64,000 nt of DNA from Sphingobacteriaceae bacterium (GCA_947463785.1 CANHRG010000002.1:62001-126000), one strand, 5' to 3'; shown: positions 18,001 through 25,855, counted from the stretch's first letter. Numbers and translations: made by a program. The notes: generated by a model not told the origin, from the letters alone.

Positions 18001-18465
18001 TTGTTCAGTATTATCGGGGTATTCTTGGGTATTACCATATTCCGTATGGATATGTCCATCGTAATGTCGGGTATTGGAATTGTTGCTTTAGCCGGTATTG
18101 TGGTTCGTAATGGTATTTTACTGGTTGAATTTACAGACTTGTTGATCGAGCAGGGCATGCCGGTGAAAGAAGCTGTAATTGAGGCTGGACGTACCCGTAT
18201 GACTCCGGTTTTACTAACCGCTACGGCTACTATGTTAGGTTTAATTCCTCTGGCTGTAGGCTTAAATATTGACTTTGAACTCTTGTTCTCCGAATTTAAT
18301 CCGCATATCTATTTTGGGGGAGATAATGTTGCCTTCTGGGGCCCACTATCTTGGACCATGATTTTCGGATTGAGCTTTGCCACATTCCTAACTTTGGTGT
18401 TGGTACCTTGTATGTATTTGCTCTCAGCAAAAGGATCCGAAAAGCTGAAAAAGGTATTCAACTAA
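15100..18465 (+). CDS. RND-family efflux pump (AcrB/HAE1-type permease)
   Basis: Proton-driven inner-membrane pump of 1121 aa. Twelve or more membrane segments flank two large periplasmic loops. The TM4 motif GLGIVVDDAIVVIENTHR carries the paired Asp residues of the proton relay seen in AcrB. It is somewhat longer than AcrB because of an extra hydrophobic stretch around residues 515-555 and an insertion near the C-terminus (FELLFSEFNPHIYFGG). Substrate class cannot be read from sequence; the Asp pair points to organic compounds rather than metals. Confidence 0.92.
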   Translation: MKDINKEFKPSSWSIDNKTAIYVLTFILVIMGYSAYQNLPKENFPEVIIPKIFVQTIYPGTSPENMENLVTKQLEKQLKSTPGLKKITSNSYQDVSVITAEFNTNVDIKDAKQRVKDAVDKARQDLPNDLPKDPNVMDINLADLPIMYVNLSGDYDLKKLKEYAESLKDQIEALKEISGVDIVGALDPEIQINADLNKMAAAQVSFRDIESSVGYENLTISGGTVKMDGMRRTLNVKKEFKSADEIANLIIKTPSGASVYLKDIAEVKDAFKEQESYARLYGKNVITLNVKKRSGENLIEASDKINSLIADMQKNSLPKNLNITITGDQSDQTRVTLHDLINTIIIGFVLVTLILMFFMGVTNALFVAASVPLSMFVAFLAMPALGGALGFSFTMNMIVLFSFLLGLGIVVDDAIVVIENTHRIFDNGKVPIVKAAKMAAGEVFLPVLSGTLTTLAPFVPLLFWPGVIGEFMFFLPVTLIITLLASLLVAYIINPVFAVDFMKPHEEDHQPTFDQKVKRTLYVFAGLAVLSYLWSFGLGNFVVFLALLYLLNHFYLTKAVSNFQQNTWPRFQEKYVKLLEWAVERPKKMLLGTVGLLVFSIVLMGIIPPKIVFFPTSDPNFVYVYVNMPVGTDQAYTNEVVKDVEGRVTKVVGKDNPIVSSIISNVTVGVTDPQDEDQGNYPNRGKVTVAFVEFGKRDGESTSIYLDKIRDSVKGIPGAEITVAQEKNGPPTAKPISIEITGDDLDKLVATSEQLKKYLDAKQIAGVEELKSDFQNNKPEIIFDIDRERANREGISSGQIGMDLRTAIYGKEVSKFRDLNDDYPINLRSREEQRNNLDALRNMKVTYRDMAMGGMIRQVPLASFANVEYVNTYGSVKRKQQKRIIILSSNVLGDYNPNEVVAAVQEELNQFNGPDGVDIRMAGEQEEQKETAAFLGSALLISLGLILIILVAQFNSISKPIIILSEILFSIIGVFLGITIFRMDMSIVMSGIGIVALAGIVVRNGILLVEFTDLLIEQGMPVKEAVIEAGRTRMTPVLLTATATMLGLIPLAVGLNIDFELLFSEFNPHIYFGGDNVAFWGPLSWTMIFGLSFATFLTLVLVPCMYLLSAKGSEKLKKVFN

Positions 18466-18473
18466 TTCCTAAC

Positions 18474-18500
18474 AAAAAAGCGGCTTTACGCCGCTTTTTT
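18474..18500 (+). terminator. Terminator of the RND operon
   Basis: A stem of AAAAAAGCGGC with GCCGCTTTTTT around TTTAC, nine bases after the pump stop codon. Confidence 0.9.
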
Positions 18501-18515
18501 GTTTACCATAAGACA

Positions 18516-18547
18516 TAAAAAAACCGTCAGGAATTTCCAGACGGTTT
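18516..18547 (-). terminator. Terminator of the small lipoprotein gene
   Basis: On the minus strand GAAACCGTC pairs with GACGGTTT and a run of T follows. It lies about 22 bases after the lipoprotein stop and 15 bases from the oppositely oriented RND terminator. Confidence 0.85.
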
Positions 18548-18568
18548 CTTTTTTCTCTGTTAATCAGA

Positions 18569-18757
18569 TTACTTAGTAGCAGCTGAATCAGCAGCAGCTG
18601 AATCAGTAGCAGTAGAATCAGCAGCAGTTGTATCAACAGCAGCAGAATCAACAGCAGTTGAATCTGTAGCAGCTTCTTCAGTTTTGTTAGAAGAGCAGGC
18701 AGCAACTGACAAAGAGATAGCTAAAGCTAAGAAACCGAATTTGAATAAATTTTTCAT
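18569..18757 (-). CDS. Small lipoprotein with six five-residue repeats
   Basis: A 62-residue protein: signal peptide with lipobox VAAC (Cys21), a short linker, then an Ala/Ser/Thr/Asp-rich tail. The tail repeats in a strict five-residue register with Asp at every fifth position (residues 32, 37, 42, 47, 52, 57). The opposite-phase frame on the same DNA gives an improbable Leu/Ile/Gln string and is rejected. It has its own promoter box and terminator. It probably forms a flexible acidic tail on the membrane surface; function unknown. It is divergent from the ECF sigma gene. Confidence 0.8.
   Translation of the reverse strand: MKNLFKFGFLALAISLSVAACSSNKTEEAATDSTAVDSAAVDTTAADSTATDSAAADSAATK
18581..18670 (-). 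repeat. Tandem 15-bp repeats inside the small lipoprotein gene
   Basis: Six imperfect 15-base units encode six copies of a pentapeptide of the form A-(T/V/A)-D-(S/T)-(T/A). The unit length is a multiple of three, so unit gain or loss would keep the frame. Confidence 0.85.
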
Positions 18758-18812
18758 GTTCTGTTTTGTAAAGGGTTAATTAATAATTATTAATAATTTG
18801 TTGTTAATACTG

Positions 18813-18820
18813 CAAAAGTA
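18813..18820 (-). promoter_or_regulatory. -7 box of the small lipoprotein gene
   Basis: Reads TACTTTTG on the minus strand, 55 bases before the ATG at 18757. The leader between them is almost pure A+T. No clear -33 TTG. Confidence 0.5.
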
Positions 18821-18904
18821 AAAAGGTAACCCGTAAATCCTGAAAAAAATTAAAAAAATATTTTCCTATCATTGGGTTACTATTCCCTTAAAAGCGTATT
18901 AAGA

Positions 18905-19477
18905 TTGAAAGATAAGATAAATAGTTCAATTCCAGCCGATAATGAAATCATTCTTGGTATTCGGAATGGATCTAAAACTAGTTTAGACCGACTGTACCGT
19001 GCTTATTTTCCGATGATCCTTCAACTAGTGATCAGCAACAACGGAAATGAGGATGATGCAAAGGATATTTTTCAAGAATCGGTTATTGTTCTTTACAATA
19101 AGGTTAAGGCTGGTGATTTTGAGCTGAATAGTAAACTAAAAACCTATATCTACGCAGTTTGTCGGCGATTGTGGTTAAAAAAGCTGAATCATCAAAGCAG
19201 GTTTACCAATACTGCTCATGTTTTTGAAGACATTGAAGAGGTGGAATTGGATGTGGAAGCACATGAAACACAAAACAGGCAATTTCAGCAAATGCGATCT
19301 GCCTTGAGTGAATTAGGTGAACCCTGCAAAACCATAATAGAAGAATTTTACCTACACAATAAATCGATGCAGGAGATCTGTGAGCAGTTTGGCTATACCA
19401 ATGCCGATAACGCGAAAACACAGAAATACAAATGCTTACAACGACTTAAAAAACTGTTTTTTAAGTCTGAAAATTAG
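18905..19477 (+). CDS. ECF-type sigma-70 family RNA polymerase sigma factor
   Basis: Contains region 2 (SLDRLYRAYFPMILQLVISN, then EDDAKDIFQESVIVLYNKV) and region 4 with a helix-turn-helix (EEFYLHNKSMQEICEQFGYTNADNAKTQKYKCLQRLKKLF). Regions 1 and 3 are absent, as in ECF sigmas. The start is uncertain: TTG 18905 gives 190 aa with a family-like N-terminus, while TTG 18872 would add 11 residues. No ATG is available. It is followed after three bases by a membrane protein that may be its regulator. Confidence 0.85.
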   Translation: MKDKINSSIPADNEIILGIRNGSKTSLDRLYRAYFPMILQLVISNNGNEDDAKDIFQESVIVLYNKVKAGDFELNSKLKTYIYAVCRRLWLKKLNHQSRFTNTAHVFEDIEEVELDVEAHETQNRQFQQMRSALSELGEPCKTIIEEFYLHNKSMQEICEQFGYTNADNAKTQKYKCLQRLKKLFFKSEN

Positions 19478-19480
19478 AAT

Positions 19481-20563
19481 ATGAAAAATTTAGAGTTGAT
19501 TAACCAGATTGAAGCTTACATCCGTGGCGAATTGAGCCAAGAGGAGCGTGTTGCTTTCGAGAAACTGCGTTGTGAGGATGCCGCGGTTGATCAGTTGGTT
19601 GTTGAACACCAAGAATGGATGAATTTAATGGCCGCGTATGGTGAGCGTCAGCGCTTGCAACATGCCATGGACCTCATTCACGAACAAATTGATGTGCATG
19701 CCTTGAAAAATGAATTGATGCCTGCGTCGGTGAAGGTATTTCAACTTTGGAAAAAAGTACGTTTACAGGTCGCTGTTGCTGCTTCTGTAGCTATTATTGC
19801 GGTTCTAAGCACATTGATCTTCTCTGGTCATTTGGCTGAAAATTTAACTGGTTACAGTGCATTGCGTCGTGAAATCAATAACATCAAACGTTCACAAAGT
19901 GATTTGGCCAAAAACATCACCAAGAAATCAAAAGGACCGGTTAACCCTGGCGAATTTGGTGGAACTGCCTTTGCGCTTTCGTCTAATGGTTATATGGTTA
20001 CCAATTACCACGTGATTAAAGATGCAGATTCTCTGTACATTCAAAATGCCTCAGGCGATTCGTACAAAGTGAAAACGGTTTATGTTGAACCGGAGTACGA
20101 TATTGCAGTTCTTCAAATTGTAGACCCCGAATTCGTTTCTTTAGGCAAGCTACCTTATACATTCAAAAAATCCACTTCAGATTTAGGGGAAGATGTATTT
20201 ACCTTGGGCTACCCCAGAGATGAGCCAGTTTACGGTAAGGGCTATTTGAGTTCTCGTACCGGATTTGATGGCGATACGGTTGCCTATCAGGTTTCTATTC
20301 CGGTAAACCCTGGAAACAGTGGTGGTCCATTATTAGATAATAAAGGCAATGTGATTGGTATCATTAGTGGTAAACAAACCCGTACAGATGGTGCTGCTTT
20401 TGCAGTTAAATCGAATTACTTGTTACAAACCTTGAAAGAAATTCCACAAAAAGAGTTGGAGCGTGATTTAGCCATCAATAAGAAAAATACCTTAGCCAAG
20501 CTTAACCGTACCGAGCAAATCAAGAAAATGCAGGATTACGTGTTTATGGTTAGAGTTTATTAA
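19481..20563 (+). CDS. Membrane-anchored trypsin-like serine protease with an anti-sigma-like N-terminus
   Basis: 360 aa. Residues 1-90 are cytoplasmic, acidic and helical, beginning ELINQIEAYIRGELSQEE, like the N-terminus of Bacteroidota anti-sigma factors. One membrane segment spans about 96-115. The periplasmic part is a trypsin-like S1C domain with catalytic triad H177 (TNYHVIK), D207 (YDIAVLQ) and S280 (PGNSGGPL). No PDZ domain follows. It starts three bases after the ECF sigma gene, so the pair is almost certainly co-translated. That it binds the sigma factor is inference from position and N-terminal appearance. Confidence 0.85.
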   Translation: MKNLELINQIEAYIRGELSQEERVAFEKLRCEDAAVDQLVVEHQEWMNLMAAYGERQRLQHAMDLIHEQIDVHALKNELMPASVKVFQLWKKVRLQVAVAASVAIIAVLSTLIFSGHLAENLTGYSALRREINNIKRSQSDLAKNITKKSKGPVNPGEFGGTAFALSSNGYMVTNYHVIKDADSLYIQNASGDSYKVKTVYVEPEYDIAVLQIVDPEFVSLGKLPYTFKKSTSDLGEDVFTLGYPRDEPVYGKGYLSSRTGFDGDTVAYQVSIPVNPGNSGGPLLDNKGNVIGIISGKQTRTDGAAFAVKSNYLLQTLKEIPQKELERDLAINKKNTLAKLNRTEQIKKMQDYVFMVRVY

Positions 20564-20584
20564 TACTCTTGATTTTAAAATATC

Positions 20585-20613
20585 AAAGCCCATGATTAAT
20601 AATCATGGGCTTT
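20585..20613. terminator. Bidirectional terminator
   Basis: A perfect 13-bp stem (AAAGCCCATGATT with AATCATGGGCTTT) with loop AAT, between the convergent protease and pdxH genes. Confidence 0.9.
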
Positions 20614-20619
20614 GTTTGT

Positions 20620-21273
20620 TTATGGGGCCAATCTTACGATTTTCCAATTGGTTTTATCCGCCTTGCGGTACACGATTCTGTCGTGTAAACGGCTTGGGCG
20701 ACCCTGCCAAAATTCAATTACTTGTGGTTTTACTAAATAACCACCCCAATAGGATGGTTTGGGTATTTCCTGGTCTTTGTATTTTTCTTGTAAATCACTC
20801 AGGTTTTTCTCCAGCATTTCTCGCTTTTCAATAACCTGACTTTGAGGAGAAGCCAATGCACCAATCTGACTTTCTTTGGGACGAGAACTGAAGTATTTTT
20901 CAGATTCTTCTTTACTTACTTTTTCTATGGTGCCTTCTATCCGAACCTGGCGCTCCAATTCGGGCCAGAAGAATACCAAAGAAACCACTGGGTTTTTTGC
21001 TAATTCTCTTCCCTTACGACTTAAGTAGTTCGTGTAAAACACAAATCCATCCTGATTGAACCCTTTCAATAAAACAATACGTGCAGAAGGTTTGCCATCT
21101 GGACTTGCTGTAGCTAAAGTCATGGCATTGGGTTCATAAATGCCCGATTTTAGGGCTTCATCAAACCAATGGTCAAATTGTTCTATCGGGTTTGATTTTA
21201 CATCGTTTTCCGACAGTTGCTCTGCTCGGTACTCTTTACGAAGGTTTTCTAAGGTTTGGGGCTTTGTTTTCAT
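20620..21273 (-). CDS. pdxH: Pyridoxamine 5'-phosphate oxidase
   Basis: FMN-dependent oxidase making pyridoxal 5'-phosphate from pyridoxine or pyridoxamine phosphate. Visible family segments are PNAMTLATASPDGKPSARIVLLKGF (FMN site), FYTNYLSRKGRELAKNP, RIEGTIEKVSKEESEKYFSSRP, and the C-terminal WQGRPSRLHDRIVYR with the closing RLAP. Length 217 aa is standard. It is divergent from the YqgE-family gene with only about 75 bases between their starts. Confidence 0.95.
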   Translation of the reverse strand: MKTKPQTLENLRKEYRAEQLSENDVKSNPIEQFDHWFDEALKSGIYEPNAMTLATASPDGKPSARIVLLKGFNQDGFVFYTNYLSRKGRELAKNPVVSLVFFWPELERQVRIEGTIEKVSKEESEKYFSSRPKESQIGALASPQSQVIEKREMLEKNLSDLQEKYKDQEIPKPSYWGGYLVKPQVIEFWQGRPSRLHDRIVYRKADKTNWKIVRLAP

Positions 21274-21282
21274 ATCTTGTTA

Positions 21283-21290
21283 CAAACTTA
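21283..21290 (-). promoter_or_regulatory. -7 box of pdxH
   Basis: Reads TAAGTTTG on the minus strand, nine bases before the ATG at 21273. Its upstream region overlaps that of the divergent YqgE-family gene. Confidence 0.5.
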
Positions 21291-21335
21291 CTAAAAGCTA
21301 AGGCTTTTGGCGCTGTATTTGATGATTGATTTGCG

Positions 21336-21343
21336 TAGTTTTG
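21336..21343 (+). promoter_or_regulatory. -7 box of the YqgE-family gene
   Basis: TAGTTTTG ends five bases before ATG 21349. The upstream in-frame TTG at 21307 would therefore lie outside the transcript, which supports the 21349 start. Confidence 0.55.
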
Positions 21344-21348
21344 AAGTG

Positions 21349-21912
21349 ATGACCAAGTCAAATACACTTAAAGCAGGCAGTTTGCTAATTTCTGAACCCT
21401 TTATGCCAGATCCTAATTTTAAAAGATCGGTTGTATTGTTGACTGAGCATGGTGAGGAGGGTAGTGTGGGGTATATCCTGAACCAAAAAAGTAATTTGTT
21501 GCTGAAAGATGTTGTTCCAGATTGTTGGGCAGCTGATTTTCCAATTTACTTGGGTGGACCAGTAGCCAATGATACACTTCATTTTATTCATTCTGTTGAA
21601 GAGTATGTGCTAGGTGGCGAGTTAATTACTGATCAAATGTATTGGGGCGGTAATTTCGAAAACTTGAAATTATTGGTCAATCAATCTGCCTTAAAGCCTC
21701 ATCAAATAAAGTTTTTTGTGGGTTATTCTGGATGGGATCCTGGTCAATTGGAAGAAGAAATAGCTCAAAAATCGTGGATTGTTACGAATCAGTTTTCTCA
21801 CAACTTGATTTTTGAAAACGAGGTAGACGAACTTTGGAAAAAAGTTGTGACCAATTTAGGGCCAAAATTTGCACATTTGGCTAATTTTCCTGAAAACCCT
21901 ATGTGGAACTAA
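21349..21912 (+). CDS. YqgE/AlgH family protein
   Basis: A 187-residue soluble protein of the DUF179 family. Characteristic segments are [27 protein letters not shown] near the N-terminus, GSVGYILNQ, and [16 protein letters not shown] late [16 protein letters not shown] is also family-typical. The biochemical role of the family is not established; AlgH has been linked to regulation of alginate in Pseudomonas. The ATG at 21349 is preferred because of the promoter box and because family members begin close to KAGSLL. The stop overlaps the purE stop by four bases. Confidence 0.88.
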   Translation: MTKSNTLKAGSLLISEPFMPDPNFKRSVVLLTEHGEEGSVGYILNQKSNLLLKDVVPDCWAADFPIYLGGPVANDTLHFIHSVEEYVLGGELITDQMYWGGNFENLKLLVNQSALKPHQIKFFVGYSGWDPGQLEEEIAQKSWIVTNQFSHNLIFENEVDELWKKVVTNLGPKFAHLANFPENPMWN

Positions 21913-22397
21913 GCTTTACTTATTTCTTTAGCGCTTTCCTCAATCTTTAGCTTCAATTCCTCTTTATAGTTGAGTAGTTTTTTAGCTAGTGAATCGTCGG
22001 AGGTGGCTAAAATTTGAGCGGCCAATAAACCGGCATTTTTTGCGGCATTTAGGGCAACTGTTGCCACCGGAATGCCGTTAGGCATTTGTAAGATAGAAAG
22101 TATAGAATCCCAGCCATCAATCGAGTTGCTCGATTTTACCGGAACGCCAATTACAGGCAAATGCGTAATGGAGGCAACCATACCGGGTAGGTGAGCTGCA
22201 CCACCGGCACCAGCGATAATCACCTTCAAACCTCTAGCGGCGGCATTTTCAGCATAGTCGAACATGCGTTTTGGGGTGCGGTGAGCAGAAACTACGGTAA
22301 TTTCATAGTCTACACCCAATTCCTTCAACATATCAGCTGCATCCTGCATTACCGGAAGATCTGATTTGCTGCCCATTATGATTCCAACTTTTGCCAT
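21909..22397 (-). CDS. purE: 5-(carboxyamino)imidazole ribonucleotide mutase
   Basis: Rearranges N5-CAIR to CAIR in purine synthesis. The class I PurE opening [13 protein letters not shown] and the segment [37 protein letters not shown] are unmistakable. Length 162 aa is usual. The start is five bases from the purK stop, so purK-purE form an operon in which purK's product feeds PurE directly. Confidence 0.97.
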   Translation of the reverse strand: MAKVGIIMGSKSDLPVMQDAADMLKELGVDYEITVVSAHRTPKRMFDYAENAAARGLKVIIAGAGGAAHLPGMVASITHLPVIGVPVKSSNSIDGWDSILSILQMPNGIPVATVALNAAKNAGLLAAQILATSDDSLAKKLLNYKEELKLKIEESAKEISKA

Positions 22398-22402
22398 GAT
22401 TG

Positions 22403-23533
22403 TTATGCTTTTACTTTTAACAGTTCTTGTACTTTTCTTGCTTTAGCGATCGCAGCCTCCCGTTCTTCATCTAAAATCGTTACATGTCCCATTTTACGTC
22501 CAGGTTTGGTAAACTTTTTACCGTACAGATGAACGTAAACTCCCGACATTTTCAAAATTTGTTCCAAGCCTTCGTAAACCGCTATGCCTTCAAATCCATC
22601 TTCACCCAGTACATTCACCATTACAGCATGATTGATGGATTCGGTATCGCCCAAAGGTAAATTAAAAATTGCTCTTAAATGTTGCTCGAATTGAGAAGTA
22701 TAATTGCCTTCTATACTGTGGTGACCGCTGTTATGTGGACGTGGAGCAAGTTCATTCACCAGTAATTTTCCATCCTTGGTTAAAAACATTTCTACGGCCA
22801 AAATGCCTACAATTTGCAGTTTTTGAGCAATTTTCTCAGCTAGATTTTGTGCTTCTTCTTCAATAGTTTTCGGTAATTCTGATGGAGAAACTAAAAACTC
22901 AACTAAGTTTAAATGCGGATTGAAGTCCATTTCAACCAAAGGGAAGGCTTTGGTTTCTCCCGATTCATTACGAGCAACCATTACGGCAACTTCTTGTTTA
23001 AAATCAATCCATTCTTCAATTAAGCTGGGAGCATCAAATGCATCCGTTAAATCTGCCTCAGAACGTACTTTGTAAACACCTTTTCCGTCGTAGCCGTCTT
23101 TCCTTAGTTTTTGGATGAAAGGGAAGTTGAGTTGTTTGCTTATGAGCTCTTGGCGGTTGCCAATCAGTTCAAAAGAAGCAGTCGGGATATCGTTTTCCTT
23201 GAAAAAATGTTTTTGAGTGCCTTTATCTTGAATTAATCGGATAACTCTGGACTGCGGATAAACGTTTACGCCTTCCTTTTCTAATTTCTCCAGGGCATCA
23301 ACATTTACTTTTTCAATTTCGATGGTTAAATGAGTGGCATTCTTGCCAAAAGAGTAAACGGTATCGAAATCGGTAATAGAACCCTGAATAAACTCGTGAG
23401 CAATGGACTTGCAGGGTGCATCAGCATCGGGATCGAGCACCCGGCAGGAAATGTTGAAATTGATGGCTTCCTGAATAAGCATACGGCCTAATTGACCGCC
23501 ACCCAGGATACTTAATTTGAGATCTCCTTGCAT
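22403..23533 (-). CDS. purK: 5-(carboxyamino)imidazole ribonucleotide synthase
   Basis: ATP-grasp enzyme that carboxylates AIR to N5-CAIR. With ATG 23533 the protein is 376 aa and begins [19 protein letters not shown], the family nucleotide-binding start. Other landmarks are [16 protein letters not shown] (ATP-grasp), [16 protein letters not shown] and [17 protein letters not shown]. The frame is open 16 codons further upstream, but a consensus promoter ends nine bases before 23533, so that extension would be outside the mRNA. Confidence 0.95.
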   Translation of the reverse strand: MQGDLKLSILGGGQLGRMLIQEAINFNISCRVLDPDADAPCKSIAHEFIQGSITDFDTVYSFGKNATHLTIEIEKVNVDALEKLEKEGVNVYPQSRVIRLIQDKGTQKHFFKENDIPTASFELIGNRQELISKQLNFPFIQKLRKDGYDGKGVYKVRSEADLTDAFDAPSLIEEWIDFKQEVAVMVARNESGETKAFPLVEMDFNPHLNLVEFLVSPSELPKTIEEEAQNLAEKIAQKLQIVGILAVEMFLTKDGKLLVNELAPRPHNSGHHSIEGNYTSQFEQHLRAIFNLPLGDTESINHAVMVNVLGEDGFEGIAVYEGLEQILKMSGVYVHLYGKKFTKPGRKMGHVTILDEEREAAIAKARKVQELLKVKA

Positions 23534-23541
23534 TGGTAGTG

Positions 23542-23572
23542 CAAATTTACGCAAAAGCCATCGAATTGACAA
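23542..23572 (-). promoter_or_regulatory. Promoter of purK-purE
   Basis: On the minus strand TTG (23572-23570), a 20-base spacer and an exact TAAATTTG (23549-23542) precede the purK ATG by eight bases, implying a leaderless or very short-leader mRNA. Confidence 0.75.
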
Positions 23573-23630
23573 TTTTAACAAGTTTGCCTGCCTGTTGAAA
23601 AATTTAATTTTCGTTAACGGTATTAAGCAG

Positions 23631-23638
23631 TACTTTTA
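23631..23638 (+). promoter_or_regulatory. -7 box of the riboswitch-btuB transcript
   Basis: TACTTTTA differs from consensus only in its last base. The expected transcription start near 23644 coincides with the first base of riboswitch stem P1 (23645). Confidence 0.5.
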
Positions 23639-23644
23639 AATTGA

Positions 23645-23805
23645 TTTTGGTTCCCGATTTGTTTTGGGATGAAAAGGGAATCTGGTGAAAATCCAGAACT
23701 GTCCCGCAGCTGTAAGCTCCAGCATTCGCTATTCACTCAGTTGTCACTGTCTGTTGAAGATGGGAAGACCGAAAAGCGAGGAGTAAGTCAGAAGACCTGC
23801 CAAAA
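23645..23805 (+). promoter_or_regulatory. Cobalamin riboswitch
   Basis: An adenosylcobalamin/cobalamin-type aptamer. The outer stem TTTTGG (23645-23650) pairs with CCAAAA (23800-23805). The core has the conserved GGGAATCTGGTGAAAATCC and CTGTCCCGCAGCTGTAA segments. The B12 box reads AGTCAGAAGACCTGCC at 23786-23801, one base from the usual AGTCAGGAGACCTGCC. The gene-free stretch 23534-23911 is thus explained by the purK promoter, this aptamer and the expression platform. Confidence 0.93.
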
Positions 23806-23890
23806 TATTGTACTATTCATAGCTTTCGGGGACTGGAGCTTGAATGATTTACACTACGTATTTCATTTAAATACCTTCTTAACTGTTTGC

Positions 23891-23906
23891 TGTGAGAAAA
23901 CTCACA
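23891..23906 (+). promoter_or_regulatory. Hairpin next to the btuB start (possible expression platform)
   Basis: TGTGAG (23891-23896) pairs with CTCACA (23901-23906) around AAAA, five bases before the btuB ATG. Its position suggests translational control by the riboswitch; there is no T run, so a terminator is unlikely. Confidence 0.5.
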
Positions 23907-23911
23907 ACAAC

Positions 23912-25804
23912 ATGAACAAAAAAATCTTTAAACAGTTTGTGGGCCTAGGGTTCACATTGTTGGCAATTCCTTTTTTGGAAGTCAATGCGCAGGAAAAATC
24001 AAATTCTTTAGATGAAGTGGTGGTTACTGCAAGTCGCTCTCCGCGTAAACAATCAGAAATTGGTAAAGTAGTGCGGGTGATTTCATCTCAACAATTGGCT
24101 CAAAGTCAAGGAAGAACGTTGCCAGAATTGTTGAACAACGTTGCCGGTTTAACCATCGGAGGTAATGGTAATCATCCGGGTGATATCAAAGCACTCTATT
24201 TGAGAGGTGCCGCTGCAGGTAATACTCTGATTTTAATTGACGGTGTGGCCGTTAACGATGCCTCTACCATTTCAGGCGAATACGATATTTCTGCAGTTTC
24301 AATTGATCAAATTGAGCGGATTGAGATTTTAAAAGGTGGCAATTCCACGCTTTATGGTTCTGATGCAGTAGCTGGTGTGATCAATATCATTACTAAAAAG
24401 GGTCAAGATAATCGATTAAAAGCCAGCTTATTGGCTACTGGAGGTTCTTATGGTACATTTAAAGAGGCTCTATCGCTAAATGGATCGGTTGGGAAGACTC
24501 GTATTGGCCTTAATGCATCTAATTTAAACTCTAAGGGATTTTCTACAGCTGCATCTCCTAACGCAGTTTCAGAACTCGAAAAAGACGGTTTTGATCAGCA
24601 GGGGATTAGTTTTAATATCCAACGCAGAATCTCGGAGCGTTTTCGCCTCAACGCCAATATTCAGGCCAATAGAAATCAAGCAGATTTAGATGCCGGTGCT
24701 TTTTCTGATAGCGATCAGGAAGCATACAACAAACAATCTTCTTTACTGGGTTTGGGAGGACAGTATATTTTAGGTAATGCTACGCTTGATTTTAATTGGA
24801 GTGAGAATAAAGTAAACAATGAGTTTACCAGCTTCGGCGATACCTACGATAATACCGGTAAGATCAGCAATGCCGAAGTGAATTTGACTTACCCAATAAC
24901 CGCTTATTTAGATTTAATATCCGGTTTCAATTACAAACGATCTGCTACTTCGCAGTTCAGTACCAGTCAATTTTCGCCCGATTTGGTATCAAGCAATAAC
25001 TTGAAAAGTTTGTATTCTTCTTTTTTTATCAAGCTGGGTAAAAATTTTAGAACAGAACTCGGAGGGCGTTATAATGATCACAGTGTGTACGGCACCAACC
25101 TGACGTATACCATCAATCCATCGTATTTAATTGCCGATAAATACAAGCTGTTCATTAATTTCTCCTCTGCGTATAAAGTTCCTTCGTTATACCAGTTGTT
25201 TTCTGTGTATGGAAATATTAACCTGAAGCCGGAAAGTACACGAACATTTGAATTTGGAGCCGATATGGATATCGCAGAAAAAATTCGATTAAATTGGGCC
25301 TATTTCAACCGAACCATTCAGGATGTGATTGGGTTTGGTTCAAACTTTACCTACATCAATAGCGATCAACAAAAAGACCACGGTTTTGAGCTGGAATTGA
25401 ATGCCAAACCAAGTACTAAAATTCAAGTTGATGCATTTTACGCGTATGTGTACGGAAGGATTTACAAAGGAACTAGTGTTGAAAACAACCTGTTGCGTCG
25501 CCCAATGCACAGTGCTGGTTTAAACATGAGTGCACAGATTTCTTCAAAGGTTTCCTCATCCTTAATTTACAAATGGGTTGGTTCGAGAAAGGATAGTTAT
25601 TACGACGGTTTTTTAAATCAAACAGTAAATGCGCAATTATCAGCCTATAATTTGCTAGATCTTTACATCCAATACCAGCCAACATCAAAAGTGAATTTGT
25701 TCGCCGATGTAAAGAATCTGTTGAATGTTGATTATGTTGATTTTGCGGGTTATACAACAAAGCGAATCAATTTCAACTTGGGCCTGAAGGTCGATTTTAA
25801 GTAA
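23912..25804 (+). CDS. btuB: TonB-dependent vitamin B12 receptor (BtuB-type)
   Basis: Outer-membrane receptor for cobalamins. With ATG 23912 it has 631 aa: a signal peptide ending near residue 27 (EVNAQ), a TonB box DEVVVTA (34-40), a plug domain (about 45-165, with LYGSDAVAGVINIITKKG) and a 22-strand-type barrel ending in an aromatic-rich C-terminus. The upstream frame is open through the riboswitch back to 23669, but that part is RNA structure and not protein. Ligand assignment rests on the riboswitch plus BtuB-like size. Confidence 0.9.
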   Translation: MNKKIFKQFVGLGFTLLAIPFLEVNAQEKSNSLDEVVVTASRSPRKQSEIGKVVRVISSQQLAQSQGRTLPELLNNVAGLTIGGNGNHPGDIKALYLRGAAAGNTLILIDGVAVNDASTISGEYDISAVSIDQIERIEILKGGNSTLYGSDAVAGVINIITKKGQDNRLKASLLATGGSYGTFKEALSLNGSVGKTRIGLNASNLNSKGFSTAASPNAVSELEKDGFDQQGISFNIQRRISERFRLNANIQANRNQADLDAGAFSDSDQEAYNKQSSLLGLGGQYILGNATLDFNWSENKVNNEFTSFGDTYDNTGKISNAEVNLTYPITAYLDLISGFNYKRSATSQFSTSQFSPDLVSSNNLKSLYSSFFIKLGKNFRTELGGRYNDHSVYGTNLTYTINPSYLIADKYKLFINFSSAYKVPSLYQLFSVYGNINLKPESTRTFEFGADMDIAEKIRLNWAYFNRTIQDVIGFGSNFTYINSDQQKDHGFELELNAKPSTKIQVDAFYAYVYGRIYKGTSVENNLLRRPMHSAGLNMSAQISSKVSSSLIYKWVGSRKDSYYDGFLNQTVNAQLSAYNLLDLYIQYQPTSKVNLFADVKNLLNVDYVDFAGYTTKRINFNLGLKVDFK

Positions 25805-25815
25805 TGATGGATAGT

Positions 25816-25855
25816 AAAAAAAAAGCCTCTTGCGATTAGAAAGAGGCTTTTTTTT
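25816..25855. terminator. Bidirectional terminator
   Basis: A stem of AAAAAAAAGCCTCTT with AAGAGGCTTTTTTTT around a nine-base loop, between btuB and the convergent DUF6580 gene. Confidence 0.9.

Noticed and set aside
18581-18670. Possible CRISPR array
   Set aside because: Units are contiguous 15-bp coding repeats without spacers, and there are no cas genes in the window.
18469-18705. Minus-strand frame rich in Leu, Ile and Gln
   Set aside because: It is the alternative phase of the 15-bp repeats in the small lipoprotein gene; composition is unnatural and it runs through both terminators.
23669-23911. N-terminal extension of btuB through the riboswitch
   Set aside because: The extra codons coincide with conserved riboswitch sequence, lack a signal peptide, and precede a normal ATG with signal peptide at 23912.
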